A stretch of DNA of 64,000 nt from Trichosphaerium sp. ATCC 40318. Lineage: Eukaryota; Discosea; Flabellinia; Trichosidae. The notes under the pieces are model-generated. The model saw nothing but the letters and a program-made list of their open reading frames with translations. It had not been told where the DNA came from and made no database searches. Of the stretch, positions 23,617 to 35,142 are shown piece after piece. The stretch is from assembly GCA_038496445.1 (NCBI GenBank), contig JALMLS010000420.1, positions 1 to 64,000 on the forward strand, in the 5' to 3' direction. How positions within the stretch are numbered: the stretch's first letter is position 1; every line of letters begins with the position of its first letter. A program made the translations under genes and the position numbers.

Positions 23617-25928
23617 ATGTACATGAGCTCCAAACCAGAACTTTCTGCTACAGCCGAATTGGACCTCTCTGAAGAACCTGAGTATGTACCTGGCGGCAGC
23701 TTTGAGGAGACACCATTCCTTGCCAAACAGGTGCGTCAATTTTGTAAATGCGGTGCCATCAAATTAATAGCGTGTATTAGATTTCTAAGGCCACGAACGG
23801 CGAAAACGCGTCATCTGGAGATGACAGTAGCGATCTTGAAGAACCAGGTGCACTATTCTAGCGTGTAATCAGCCTGTGCTAACGTATAACGAACAAAATA
23901 GAAATATTAAGCATTGACAAGCCAAAAAGTGAACCAGAAGAAGAATCTGATCCAAAAACTTACACACGAAAATACGCTCATGAAGGCGCGTAGGTTTGCG
24001 TTGGCGTTTGCCGGCTAACAGGACAACAGATATGACACAACCAGAATTTTACAAGCATGTAAAGCACATATTTATATTGAGCGCTGCAGGCAAGCCTATT
24101 TACACGCGCTACGGGCATGAGGTACAGTATTCGCATAAATGGAGACATTTCCCTTGACAATTGCTACAGGCGTCACATGGCCTCGTTGGCCTATGCGCTC
24201 TCCTTACTTCGATATGCTCCAACGTTAGCGCTTATTACAAAGGTGACAAACTCCGTTGCGTAACCGCTGGAGGCACTAAATTCTTTTTCGTACAACTGGG
24301 TCATCTGTACTTGGTCGCTATAGCCAAGGTACAGCTCCACAACCCGATGATCGCCACCAATACTGAAGCGTACATTTTAGAACAAGGAATCAGCACACCA
24401 TTTAGAACGTTGTCTGACAAGTCTGCACTCGCAAATACTGTCAATATTCACTGCGGGTGTCAACAAAATTTTCGAAACTAAACCACAATACAATCTCATT
24501 GATCTCTTCAGCCGTGCGTTATCTCTAACTTCGTTTATGTTTAATTAATACCTCGTCTAGGAACTGATTATAAATTTATGGACACACTCGCTACCTCCAT
24601 GGATAACTATCACTCCTTTATCTTAAATACAGTTCACTGCCTTCGCTTGAATCGTGCAGCGCGCAATACAATAGGAAACATATTACAAACGCACAAAGAG
24701 GGCGATTTATTGTATCCTCTTTTGGCAGTTTTTTTTTTTTCAAACAAAAAGCAAACCTATCTACCCTCCTTCACCCTAAAACAGTTACTCCATGATACTA
24801 TCAGGTCACAAGGTAGTACACTTAGCGCGACCAAAAAAGCATATTCTATGTCCACCAGGTACAGTCATGATGTCTCGACAGGAACAAAGAAAATCATTAT
24901 TTGTTACTGCATACCTTCCTCCCTCACTTTTGACTCGTTTGTATAGATTTACATCTCATAATGAATTTTGTTAATGCATCCAACTCTTTCCGATCATCAG
25001 AGGAGGCCTGGACACCATTTTGCTTGCCAAATTTCAACAGCAAAGGCAAGTCTTGCTTGCTTAAACGAATTGATGCAGTTTTTGCCTTTTTTTAAAAACT
25101 ACCAGTTAACAACCATCCCTAGGCTTCATGCACTTGTATGTCTGCTACCTTGACACTAACATTTGTTTGGTGTTGGTATTTAGAAAGCCTGATGACATGT
25201 ACATAAAGGGACATCAACTTAAAGAGAGCATACACGGCAGTCTACGAACCTCTGGTGCCATTGAAGCTATCAGATATTCTGCTGAAAACCAATCTTACTA
25301 TATTGGTACGTTGTCAACAGTTGATCACGTGCATTCGTTGCAGATTTTGACAGTATTGTGATAGAGGATGTCGGCATACCACGGTTACGTCATTTCTTGT
25401 ATAAATCAAATGCTACCAGTCAGATGACTGCGCCAGCCGTTGGTGCACCATACAACACCAAAGAAGAGCGATTCAGGATATTCAGGCTGTACCAAAACAC
25501 CAAACTGAAGGCGACTATAATACCACCTAAATCACATCGAGTCTACTTTGCAGTCTCCGACAAGGTACACTAAAAATACCTTGACTGCACTGTAATCACA
25601 AAAATTATAGGAAACAATAGTCGCGTGGATTACACGAGGGTTCGAGCTGTACGCAATATTTGGACCTCTGGAAAGGTAATCATCATCGTCATCATTTCCC
25701 TTTTCAATTTTGCTCGCCATACAGTGTGGCTAAGTTGTATTGTTCTTGTAGCAAGGAGTTTTGCATAACGGCTTGTAATCAATTGTTAAAATGGATCAAG
25801 CAGGAAGAAAACTCGTACGTCATTTCAACAGTAAATCTTTTATTTACTATTCTTTCTTCCCTTCACAATTGAAAATGTTCACGTCATTGTTTTAAAGGTT
25901 GTTCATCCTAAATTCCCCAGTATGGTAA
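23617..25928 (+). CDS. MON1: MON1 vacuolar fusion protein (Rab7 GEF subunit)
   Basis: With CCZ1, MON1 activates Rab7/Ypt7 on late endosomes and vacuoles. An acidic N-terminus from ATG 23617 precedes the first longin domain: [20 protein letters not shown] (about 24045), [34 protein letters not shown] (about 24270). Later exons carry the middle longin parts ([20 protein letters not shown], about 24580) and the third domain ([43 protein letters not shown]). The last small exon reads LFILNSP, the family's usual ending, reached by splicing from about 25817 to 25899. The stop is at 25926, or at 26021 if a further GTATGG intron is used. Length and domain order fit the family. Confidence 0.88.
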
Positions 25929-26171
25929 TTACTATCTATAAATTTGGTGAAATTGGTCTGCCAAATCAAATATTGTATTTTTAGACAAGGGCACGGCCAT
26001 TCAAAGGGATGTGGGCTCAATAAAAAAAAATCACGTGCCACACAAAGGCAGACGCAAAAAAAAAGGCGTGAAACCACAACTAGTAGATACCAGTGTACCG
26101 TTGATTGAATTGGATTCTAACTATTGAGGAGAGCATGTGTCATTCATTTTTTTTTACAAAACCATTCTTTA

Positions 26172-26857
26172 TTACATCAGCGCTTGTGCCTTTCTCGTTT
26201 CATCGACCTCTATGGCCATTGTCAAGTTCTCCACCACTTCCAAGGCCAAGGCATAGAACACGTACACCAGCTTGATAGCAAGGAGTGCAATGAAGAAGGA
26301 GTACAGCTCTTGTGTCGGCCCATTATCGCAGTCTTTGCTGTTGAATATGATCACCAAGCCGAACACACGCCATCCAAAGTTAAACGCGAGTAAACCTGCC
26401 TGTTCGACATTGACCACTATCCAAAAGACAAGCTTCGCAACGTACCCAGAGCACCAATAGTACGCCAAAAAAGTGGCAGCCATTATACTTGCGATTATTA
26501 GATTTGCAATGCCATCAACAGCCAACCAAACAGGCATACCGATCGCTGACAATGCTGCGTTAGCCCACCGTAAAAGTGTACAAAAAAAAACGTTTACGAA
26601 TTTATGTATGTCCTTGTTTTGCAGTGTTTTGACGTAGCAAACGCGTACTGTAAGGCTCTACGGAAATGTAGCCATTTGTTGTAGTGTTAGAGACAATAGC
26701 GCCATAGCAAGGGTGCTCTTTGTGACGGCTGTAAAAAACAAGTTCAGCAATCGCTAGAGCAACTGGTGGCGCTATTAGAAGCATGCCGACTACAATCGCG
26801 ATGATAGAGCCATATCTTCGTACGAAGACGCGTGCTTTTTGTTCCATGAGTGTTGTT
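26172..26857 (-). CDS. Four-helix integral membrane protein, unrecognised
   Basis: Two exons. The ATG at 26857 (MEQKARVFVRRYGSII) starts the first helix (AIVVGMLLIAPPVALAIAEL), followed by an extracytoplasmic loop with a Cys. The second exon (about 26555 to the stop at 26172) has three more helices: GMPVWLAVDGIANLIIASIM, LVFWIVVNVEQAGLLAFNFG and SFFIALLAIKLVYVFYALAL. The tail is charged (EVDETRKAQALM). The layout resembles MARVEL or tetraspan-type proteins, but no signature residue confirms a family. It is convergent with MON1. Confidence 0.6.
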
Positions 26858-26932
26858 CGTGAGAGGTAGTTCACTGTTTGAGGTTATAGCTTAACTTAAT
26901 CGGTTGTGCTTGTACGCAATTTTATAGGTCGA

Positions 26933-27367
26933 ATGTCAGCTACCCGAAATGATGTTGTAAACGTACAAGTTGTAGATGAATGCGGTAACACACACACGTT
27001 CAACGTGGGAAACGATGACGCCTGTAGGTACGACTGACAATGTATTGCGTTTGTTCAAACTCAAAAACGCGTATTTAGAGACCTACTAGCGCTTTTAAAG
27101 CGTCTCGCAGAGAAAGACGGGTTGTACGATATTTTGGGCAATATTGACACAATTGCAATTTCTGATTTTGTGACAGCAGTCAGCGTACAAAGCAGCTGCA
27201 AAACAGTCGCCAGCAAGTTGTTGACGCTGTACAGCGTCGAAACAGCTGAAAAACTAAAAGATGGCACATACACCGATGTTCTTGACGCTGGCGCTCGACT
27301 TTGCCTTTGGGCAAGCGCTCGTAAATCTACTGGAGGCAAAGCACCGAGACGGAAAACGCAGCAATAG
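26933..27367 (+). CDS. Small soluble protein, unrecognised
   Basis: Exon 1 (ATG 26933 to about 27027) and exon 2 (about 27061 to TAG 27365) join across an intron with donor GTACGA. The protein is about 125 residues: a short beta-like start (NVQVVDECGNTHTFNVG), a helical middle (DLLALLKRLAEKDGLYDIL) and a basic C-terminus (KAPRRKTQQ). No domain recognised. It lies just upstream, on the same strand, of the nurim-like gene. Confidence 0.55.
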
Positions 27368-27481
27368 CGCAAGTGAGCGTATAATGTAGTGAGTGGAATA
27401 TAAACCGTGGTGTGTTGGCCACAATAAACTAAAAAAGAGCGTCAATTAGGTTTGACTTTAAGCTTACATTATCTTCTCACC

Positions 27482-28544
27482 ATGTCCACAGCAAAGCTAC
27501 TTGGCGCATTACTAGCAGTGTTTTCTGTTGCAGGGACCACACTTACAGTGTATCACCTCGTCCAATTTTTGAACCCTAACCCACCAACGGACAATACCAT
27601 GTCGGTACGTATCCACAACAGCGTCGTAACATATTTTTAATGAATATAGCCGTTATCTCCTTCTCAGTTCTCATACGCTGTTCTATTTGACGCGTTACTG
27701 GTTGCCGTATTCATGGCGTCACACAGGTATTGTTTTGTTGTTTGGTTTTCTTTCTTGGGTTGTTTTACGCTCATTATTGACTCCGTTAGTGGTTTGGCGC
27801 AGAAAAGACAAGTCCTTCCTATTGAACCTTTTGCCAGGCGCGCTATCTACACACTCGTATCTGTAGTTACATTGGAAACCTTAATATGGTTATGGAAGGT
27901 ATGCAAGGAGTTCTCTGCACGTTGCTTACCAATAACCCTCCTTAGCCACTACCAAAACATGTGTGGGTACTCGAAACACCATTGCTCGTATCGTTGGTGA
28001 CTATCGTGCACTACGTTGGATGGGTTGTACTTTTGTTGTCTTTCCTATCGATCGATCCGCTCTCTTTCCTCGGTGCAAAGCAAGCCCTCATTGCAGACTC
28101 AACCGTAGACGCTGAGACTGCAAAGACCCCCGCCACTCAAAGGCTTTACAAAAACTTGCGTCACCCTCAATTCCTTGGTTTTGCTGTACGTTGGTTGCAT
28201 CAACCCCAATTAATATTAACATTTTTTTTTTAAATGATAATATTTTTCGGGCAGTGCACACCTTAATTTAACTGCTTTTATAGGTTGTCATTTGGACTAC
28301 GAGCGCAATGTCTTTGGATAGATTCTTGTTGTGTCTTTTGTTCAGCATGTACCTCATGTTTGGCCACAGATTGGACGACCAGGACGTAGACTACGTCAAA
28401 TCACGTGCGTGTTATAGCTATTCAACATTTTGAGGCAGCCACGATCCCATCGTATTTCCTTTACCGTGTTATTCACACTTTGTAACAGGTGTTGGTGGCA
28501 AGTTCAATCAACTGAGAGAGAACACAAACCCATGGTGCGTTTAA
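27482..28544 (+). CDS. Nurim/NnrU-like multi-pass membrane protein (ICMT superfamily fold)
   Basis: Six exons. Start MSTAKLLGALLAVFSVAG at 27482, then helices FSYAVLFDALLVAVFMASH, AIYTLVSVVTLETLIWLWK and LLVSLVTIVHYVGWVVLLLS. The hallmark is RLYKNLRHPQFLGFAV across an intron into VIWTTSAMSLDRFLLCLLFS and YLMFGHRLDDQDVDYV, the RHP...G / R.EE.D pattern of nurim, NnrU and isoprenylcysteine methyltransferase-type proteins. The stop TAA lies at 28542. Nurim sits in the inner nuclear membrane in animals; methyltransferase activity is not shown for that branch. Placement in the superfamily is by pattern and topology only. Confidence 0.72.
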
Positions 28545-28598
28545 ACCACATTTTATTCTTTTATTGTACAACGTGCAAATCATCTTTGCATTGTGGAC

Positions 28599-28648
28599 GT
28601 TTGCAGCCAAACAAAGTTTTGTACAGTAGCGATTGTTTGGCTGCAAAC
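28599..28648. repeat. Perfect 16-bp inverted repeat (hairpin)
   Basis: Left arm GTTTGCAGCCAAACAA at 28599-28614 and its exact reverse complement at 28633-28648, with an 18-base loop. It lies just past the stop of the nurim-like gene, in the 3' space shared with a convergent gene, and is followed by long T tracts. It may form a stem in the 3' UTR or be a tiny mobile-element remnant. Confidence 0.8.
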
Positions 28649-28862
28649 AAAATCTATTTACTTTTTTTTTGTTTTTTTTTTCTCTTCCATGAGAGGGACG
28701 TAGAGGGGGACAGAATACTCATTACATTGTAGGAGAAATTATTGAGCACTCGTCACCCTTATGCCCAGTACATGCTTCGTGTATAGAAGCAGTGCGTCTA
28801 TGTGGTTATTTTGTTCTTGAAACAATAAAAAATAGAACAAACCAAAAAAAAAAAAAAGTGTA

Positions 28863-29880
28863 TCACTCCTCCATTGCATCTTCACTGTAGTCTGACGCAT
28901 ACGACCCCAAGTCTTCGTCTTGTTCGTTTTCTTCATCTCCTTCACTTTTTTCGTCTGCGTCACCTTGTGCGCTGTCTTCTTGACTGGCCGATTGACTAGG
29001 CGAAGAACCTTTGGCATCCTTTTCTTCGCTTTCTGGCTCCTCGTCTTCTCCCTCTTCTTCTTCATCGGCGTCATCTTCGTCCTCGTCTTGCTCGTCCATG
29101 TCGTCATTGGCTTCGTCATAGTCTCCAAAGCCAACTAATTCCTCTTGATCGTTCTCTTGTTCTTCCTGTTCTGAACCTTTTGCCGACTCTTCTTCTTCTT
29201 CTTTAACTTGCTTCTTGACCAGAGATGGCGTTTCAGACCATGTCACTGAACAAAAACTGGTCAGCGGTTTGATTCTTTGGGTTAATGACATGTCGTTCAT
29301 GACTCTAAACGTACAGTTATTGCCACGATTTGTGTAGCTGCCATAGATGGAGAGTATGCCCCTCTTTGATGCGTTAACCCTGTTGATGAAAGACGATTAG
29401 TTGTGTGAAGGGCCCGAGTGCTGAGGATTATCTGTTGGCAACGTACTTTACAACGGTAAACCAAACTGTTTGATCGGCTGTGAAATTAGCGTTGGCAGGT
29501 AGGTCCCTTACAGTGACATTGAAATAGCCGTACACCTACGATGGAGGTTAGTTGAGGGGAGGTCTTAAAACAACAATCCCAAATCCCAAAAACACACATG
29601 TCATACCTGCACGGACATATAATCGTGCCCTACTTGTGTGACGCTGTAGATAATATTAAACCGTAAATCTGAACCGCAGTTGTCACGGACTTTGATGGCA
29701 ACCACCTGCTGCTACTAACAAAAAAAAAAGCACGTACCGACCGCTCAACCTATGTCCAGGTTTTGGATCAAACACCAATACAGTTGCTAGCGTTTTAACT
29801 TGTACTTGACAGGTTTCCGTGATTTTACCATAACAGTCGCTTATACGCAAGTTTTGCCATGCCACTAGCACGCCATTCAT
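28863..29880 (-). CDS. Beta-rich protein with long acidic C-terminal tail
   Basis: The start at 29880 gives MNGVLVAWQNLRISDCYG. Later exons read as beta strands with spaced Cys residues: VVAIKVRDNCGSDLRFNIIY, YGYFNVTVRDLPANANFTAD, GILSIYGSYTNRGNNCTFRV. The last exon (about 29300 to the stop at 28863) is dominated by Glu and Asp for over 100 residues (DEQDEDEDDADEEEEGEDEE). No family recognised. N-glycosylation-type NxT/S sites and Cys suggest a luminal or surface beta domain, but no clear signal peptide is seen and the first splice junction could not be resolved in phase. Confidence 0.55.
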
Positions 29881-30202
29881 TTTGTAGCTGTGTCTACGCG
29901 TTGTGTTATTACATTATCTTGTTTTGAGAAATGTTTACAAATTAAACTTTCGTACGTCAAGAATAGGCTTTTGTACGCTCCACGAATGGTATTTGAAAGA
30001 GCCTTGCCATGGAGACTGCTCGGTTGCAAGCTGAGTACAAGCTCTACGTCGCGCTGTGTAAATGCCATTGTGAAGCGTTTAATACTGTTGTCCCGAACTA
30101 TGCAATACAACCGTTGACTTTTTGGTTAAGACAACCGACCAGACCGTCAAGTGAGGCATTGAAGAATTATTTTTACACCCAGCAATTTGAACTAGTACCG
30201 CC

Positions 30203-31988
30203 ATGGAACAGTACGCACACACTACAGCCTTGATAGCTCTTTAAATACGCTGTGTAGGGGTTTGCCAATTGCTCCTAAAGACTACAGTTATTCAAACTCG
30301 CCAGAAGAGCTACGGCAAAAATATGAAAACCTGCTCGCCAAGGGCGCAGAGGAACCGCAAAACATAGATTTAAACATGAGCGAGTTGCGTACAATGGTAT
30401 TACGCGAAGGGCTCCCTCCTGAGACTGGCGTACGTCCAATTAAGTTAATAAAACGGCTTGGCTTTCAATTGTTCCTGCATCCGTTACGTGGTCGCCATAG
30501 TATTTACAACCTTACAGAGAGAGCGGGATACACAACCAGACAACTTTTGCACGTTGCGTGGACGCGTTTGGAAAATTTTATTGAGGTACATAGGCAAAAG
30601 CGGCTATAATTAAACTTTACCCATATCTGGACATCCAATACTCACTGTACAAAGGGTGAAGGAACTAGATGCAGAAAAATACATTAATGCTGTAGGCAAG
30701 GCACGTATTTTTATTTTTTTTGTAAATCACGTGTCAATGACAAGTACACACGTACATGTTCAGACTACAAGTACATGAACATACTACACTCACCAAACAA
30801 AACCTTCAAAACGTTTTTTGGATGTTGTTTGTTTCACATCTGAAAAAGAGAACTAGGGACCTAGTTTGCAAGTGGGTATTATAAGTGATGATGTTGCGCG
30901 TACATTTAGTACCGATGAAACCTTTTGGATGAAGATTGGAGGCAAGGATAAAGGCACTGTCAAATTAAACAGGCTTCTCAATGCTTTCATCATGTACCTC
31001 AGTGCGTAACCCAAAATGCTCAATCATCTTCCATTCACAAAAAGCTATCTAACGACCAATCGAAAAACAACAGGAGATGATAGTTCCTTGGGTATTAGCT
31101 ATGTACAAGGGATGAACTGTGTCCTCGCTCCGTTTCTCTATGTGATGCCGGAGGTCGACGCTTTTTTTTCATTTGCCACACTCATAACGAAACACTGTCC
31201 TCAATACTTCTCCAGTGGCATCAAAGGCGCTTACAAAGGTGTTGATGTACGTATTCTTTTGAAGGTTCTGTTCTAGCGTTTTACTTACTTGCGATTGTCT
31301 CCCTTCTCTAGATGTTCCAGTCAATCATCAAGTATGTCGATCTAGAGCTCGCAACACATCTTATAGCACACGATATGGAGGGCATATTCGCTTTGTCTCG
31401 TATCCTCTTCTTTATTTTTATTGTTATCGGGTAGTTGGCGTGGTATGCCAGGCATACTCGAGCCATGACGAACTCGATACATTCACTTTAGTTTTTTTTC
31501 CTTGACAGATTGTAACCAGCAATATTGAGTTTCAGCAGCAACACAAAACCCTTTAACGAACTGTTGCGACTGTGGGACTTTCTATTCGCATTTGGTGTGC
31601 ATCTTAATGTGTTGGTGGCAGTGGCACAAGTCGTCTTACTCAGAACCGAGCTCTTGTCCACAAACAAGTGCGCCAGCTGTAACAACTTACATACATCTAA
31701 TTTTCCCCCAAGTCCGTTAACAGTCTTTGGCGTGTCTACGCGTTGGCCACTATTGGGTAAGTGCAATGTTTGTTTTGACTTTTTTTTTGATCAAAGGAAA
31801 AACTGTTACAAGAACCCAACGTTTTTATAAAAAATGTGATTCCCCCTCTTACAACACCCATTTTACAGTCCTCCCACTGACGTTGTGTCGTAGATACGGA
31901 AGTATTGATACCTTTGCTCCTTCAAATAGTGAGCGCATTGCCCACAGAGTTATTTGATGAACTCGTCAATCACCCTCTGGTCCCTTGA
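30203..31988 (+). CDS. TBC-domain GTPase-activating protein, Bub2/Cdc16 type
   Basis: Bub2-type GAPs act on a small GTPase to hold back mitotic exit or septation. A short first exon (MEQ, ATG 30203) splices to GLPIAPKDYSYS. The TBC region follows: MSELRTMVLREGLPPETG, then LRGRVWKILLRVKELDAEKY after an intron near 30433-30519, DDVARTFSTDETFWMKIGG, ISYVQGMNCVLAPFLYVMPE (the YxQ Gln finger, about 31100), and LRLWDFLFAFGVHLNVL near 31570. The end, IVSALPTELFDELVNHPLVP, closely matches the Bub2 C-terminus, with TGA at 31986. The Arg-finger equivalent is in RTFSTDETFW. At least ten introns. The partner would be a Bfa1/Byr4-like protein, not in this window. Confidence 0.85.
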
Positions 31989-32323
31989 CAACTCCCTCTA
32001 GACTAAAGTCGGATTGATTAATGCGCTTGAAAGAATGTTGCCTACTACTACTAGTCGCAATTATTGCGACGACTAGCGCTCTTTATATATAATTATATAC
32101 ATTAACTAGTTACACAATATATAGCTGTACATTGTGCAGCAACTTGTTCCTATGCCGATTTGTCGTCGTATTACAGTTGTGGTTCCTAGATTGTGCTTTT
32201 ACATAGCGGCTGGCAGTGCAGTGCGTTCCATGGGACAATTACTTTAACGGTTTTTTTTGTACATGCGTTGCCGTGATGTCCACCCCCCAATAAAAAAGAA
32301 TGTCAAGTCAATGTGTAGCACTG

Positions 32324-33224
32324 TTATAACTTTTCCCAAACGTCTTTGCCTTTGTCCACAGTGATATCGTCGGTAGTACAGCTGAGGTGAGGTGGGTGAG
32401 CGTCAGAGAAAAAGATGCCTCTGTGCCCATAAGTTCCTGTTGCTGTCACTTGTATTTTTATCTTGTCGCCTTTTACCAAACAAAATGTGGAGTGCTCTGG
32501 CAGAATGCAAAATTCCATATTGTAGACTGTATTAGCTTGATCGATATTAGCGACCCAGGCTCTATCACATAGTGTTGTATGAGACCCATCTGGCTTTACA
32601 CTGTTAACAGTTACGGTTATATCCTTGTTTGGTGTCGCACTGCCGACATAAAGGTGCACTGTTATGATCCCTAAATGTCAGTTGAGAGCAGGATCTAGCG
32701 CAAAACGCAGCAGCCGTTTTTACCTTTTATCCGCGCGTTTTTTTTCCAAGTTGGGGTTTCGAATGAGAGCGTCTCTGTTGGTGGCGCTAGTGTATTGTGC
32801 TCTGAGGCCATGCGCGTGTAGTCCCATATATCAGTTCTACGAAGCTCTACAATTAGCTATTGTGTACTAGTACGTATTTTTTCATGCAGTACCTGATTGT
32901 GTCTTCAGTTGCTAGCATCGGGAAGTCGTTGTGTAAAAAGTTGTAGTTGTCAGGTGGTAATATTGATTTGATGTCGTGAATACTTGAGAGCTTGGAAATC
33001 TCCTGCTTTTTCGCGTAAATACCGGTATGTCCCAAAACCTACCACAGCGCTTACTACGCATGTGTAAGTGATTTGGCAGCATTTTTAAGTCGAGAATTAT
33101 TTTCGTGAGTGTACAGGAATTGGCACTTCCTAATTCAGACTTTTGTGTCACTCACTTTGATAAGAAATACGCTACATTGTTCTTGAACACTAAAGGTTGC
33201 ACGAAAATCTAATGTAGGGATCAT
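32324..33224 (-). CDS. Beta-sandwich-like protein, unrecognised
   Basis: Four exons join in phase from the ATG at 33224 (MIPTLDFRATFSVQEQ). The middle reads LPPDNYNFLHNDFPMLATED, then TDIWDYTRMASEHNTLAPP. The last exon is strand-rich with alternating hydrophobics (ITVHLYVGSATPNKDITVTV, GDKIKIQVTATGTYGHRG) and ends at 32324. The total is about 235 residues. The C-terminal half looks like a jelly-roll or C2-like sandwich, but I cannot assign a family. Introns have donors GTGAGT, GTACTG and GTAAAA. Confidence 0.55.
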
Positions 33225-33329
33225 AATAAAGAATTTAACCGCGCCTACTTACTCACTTACGGTCAATATTTTTCTTGCTTTTTTTTTTTGCATTCTTGCG
33301 TGTTTCTTGCTTCTACACTTTTTAACGCA

Positions 33330-34721
33330 ATGGACGAAGCCCAAATCAATGAACTTGTCGACACGCTTGGCCACAGTACAAACTGGAACACCCGCGCTGT
33401 ACGCAAAAAAAACGTTGGTTACCTCTGAAATTTACTGTCACTGTAGGTAGTGCGTGGTTGTAACGAATACACCAAGTATTACAAGCGAAAATTTTCAAAG
33501 GATAACAATCTGTTCTCAGATGATCCAGAGGCCATGCTACCTCCTATAAAATTGAGTTTCTTACTTAATAGTATCCCTGAAGAAACAACAGTCCGAAACC
33601 CGATTCATATGTGCGTAGTTTTAAATATTACACGTTTTATACGCGTACGGTTAAGTTTTGAAGCCGGTGTAAAATAATTTCTGGTTTTTTGAGCAATTTA
33701 CAAACAATTACAGTCGACTAGCACATTTCCTTCTCTTGCGAACTTACTCTTTGGTTTTTTTCCTGTTTTGTTCAATGCAATAATTAATAATACGTAGTTC
33801 GCTGCCGCACTCACTATACAAAGATAAACCGGTGTTTCTAGTAGTGACAAGTGACATTAAGAAAAAACGAATTAAAGAAAGGAACATTCCAAACTTAAAA
33901 GTTACAACAATAGCAAAAGTTAAGACAAAATACTACCGCTATGAAGTGCAACGTCGGTTAAAGATTCAGTACGATCTATTCTTGTGTGAAGCGCACGTGT
34001 ACGGCGATCTCATTCAGCTGTGGGCCTCCAAAAAAGCTGCATGGACAACAGATGTATTGAGGTAAGCTAACAGTAACATACATCAACATGCTTGCATTGC
34101 TCGCATTATTTTTGTGTTCTAGAGTCCTCAAGATGAAAAAAGCTAACTGTATAATTGTAGATATCCTATTCCTGTTAACATACGCGGACTATACGTCAAA
34201 TTCGATTACAGTAAGTACAGAGACAGCACAGCACTGCGATTTACAAATAATGAGCACACGTACGTTGTTTTTAGTTTACGCAAAAAGGGCAGTAATTAAA
34301 TAATTGCCATTTCATAAACATTGCATTTACAATCTTTTGTGTTTGGTTTATTTTTCTCTAAACTTGTCACTTTGTAGAAAATTGTATGTAGCTAGACCTT
34401 CCTTCACAGCACGTCAAATGGCAGAAAATGTGATTGCTGTATTTAAAGCTATGGCCTCACAGCTACCAAAGGGATGGTCCAGTACGTCAACAAAACGCAC
34501 ACAACTCGTTGTTTGCTTACTTTGAGTTCTCACTAGGTGTGTACACAGTTTACCTTACAGTTGCCAACGAGATTAAGGGAGGTGAGCCTATGGTTCCAAT
34601 CTACTACCACACACCGCAAGTCATCAACGCTGCCATAAACACCCAAAAACGCACTCGTGATGCGTGCGCTGGCACGGATGAAGAGCGTCCCAACAAGCTA
34701 CAAAAAATCGAATCCAACTAA
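33330..34721 (+). CDS. Ribosomal L1-domain protein (Cic1/Utp30/RSL1D1-like)
   Basis: Nucleolar L1-fold proteins assist ribosome assembly. The ATG at 33330 (MDEAQINELVDTLGHS) leads into EAMLPPIKLSFLLNSIPEET. The core reads LPHSLYKDKPVFLVVTSDIK, then VKTKYYRYEVQRRLKIQYDL, LFLCEAHVYGDLIQLW and the short exon YPIPVNI. The end has ARPSFTARQMAENVIAVFKA and GVYTVYLTVANEI, with a basic tail (NKLQKIESN) and TAA at 34719. The order RRLxxxYDLFL then LP/YPIPV and the AENV...A helix is characteristic of the Cic1/RSL1D1 group rather than true ribosomal L1. Confidence 0.82.
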
Positions 34722-35142
34722 AAAAACACTGTACTGCGAGAAGAAACAATTTTCTCTCTTTTCCACTACATCCTTTGTAAAAACAAAAAATACATATACC
34801 CACCCAACATCCGCACGTGTCTTTTTCCTTCCCAAGATCAAATCACATACAGCCTCTCGTGATCAAAAACCTTGCTGCCACTTGTTGAAGGTATTATTTA
34901 CTACTTTAGACGGAGAGGTATGACGATCAATATTGCTTTCACGGGGCCGTGCAAGCGTAGTTTTTTTCTTCCGCTTTTGGCTTGTAAACGGCGTATTCGC
35001 TGTGCTCTGTAGCTGCTTTCAAGCAATAGTGCAATAAAAGTCAAATTTGTACCATTCATCGGAGGTTCAATTCCGGTCTTTATACACGCAATATCGCCAA
35101 AAAACCAGTTGGATACGAACGCAAGAACGTAGATAGACAAAA

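Noticed and set aside
29877-30110. 77-codon minus frame whose stop overlaps the ATG of the acidic-tail gene
   Set aside because: A bacterial-style overlap is not meaningful here, and the region is the divergent promoter of two spliced genes; kept only as a possible missing 5' exon.
32041-32078. Short inverted repeat GTCGCAA/TTGCGAC after the Bub2-type gene
   Set aside because: A 7-base stem is expected by chance in this length of DNA.
35040-35110. Sequence around GGAGGTTCAATTCCGG resembling a tRNA T-arm
   Set aside because: No matching D-arm, anticodon arm or acceptor stem could be placed around it.
34901-35140. 79-codon minus frame upstream of the receptor gene
   Set aside because: It starts with a non-ATG codon, has no domain, and lies in what should be the receptor promoter.
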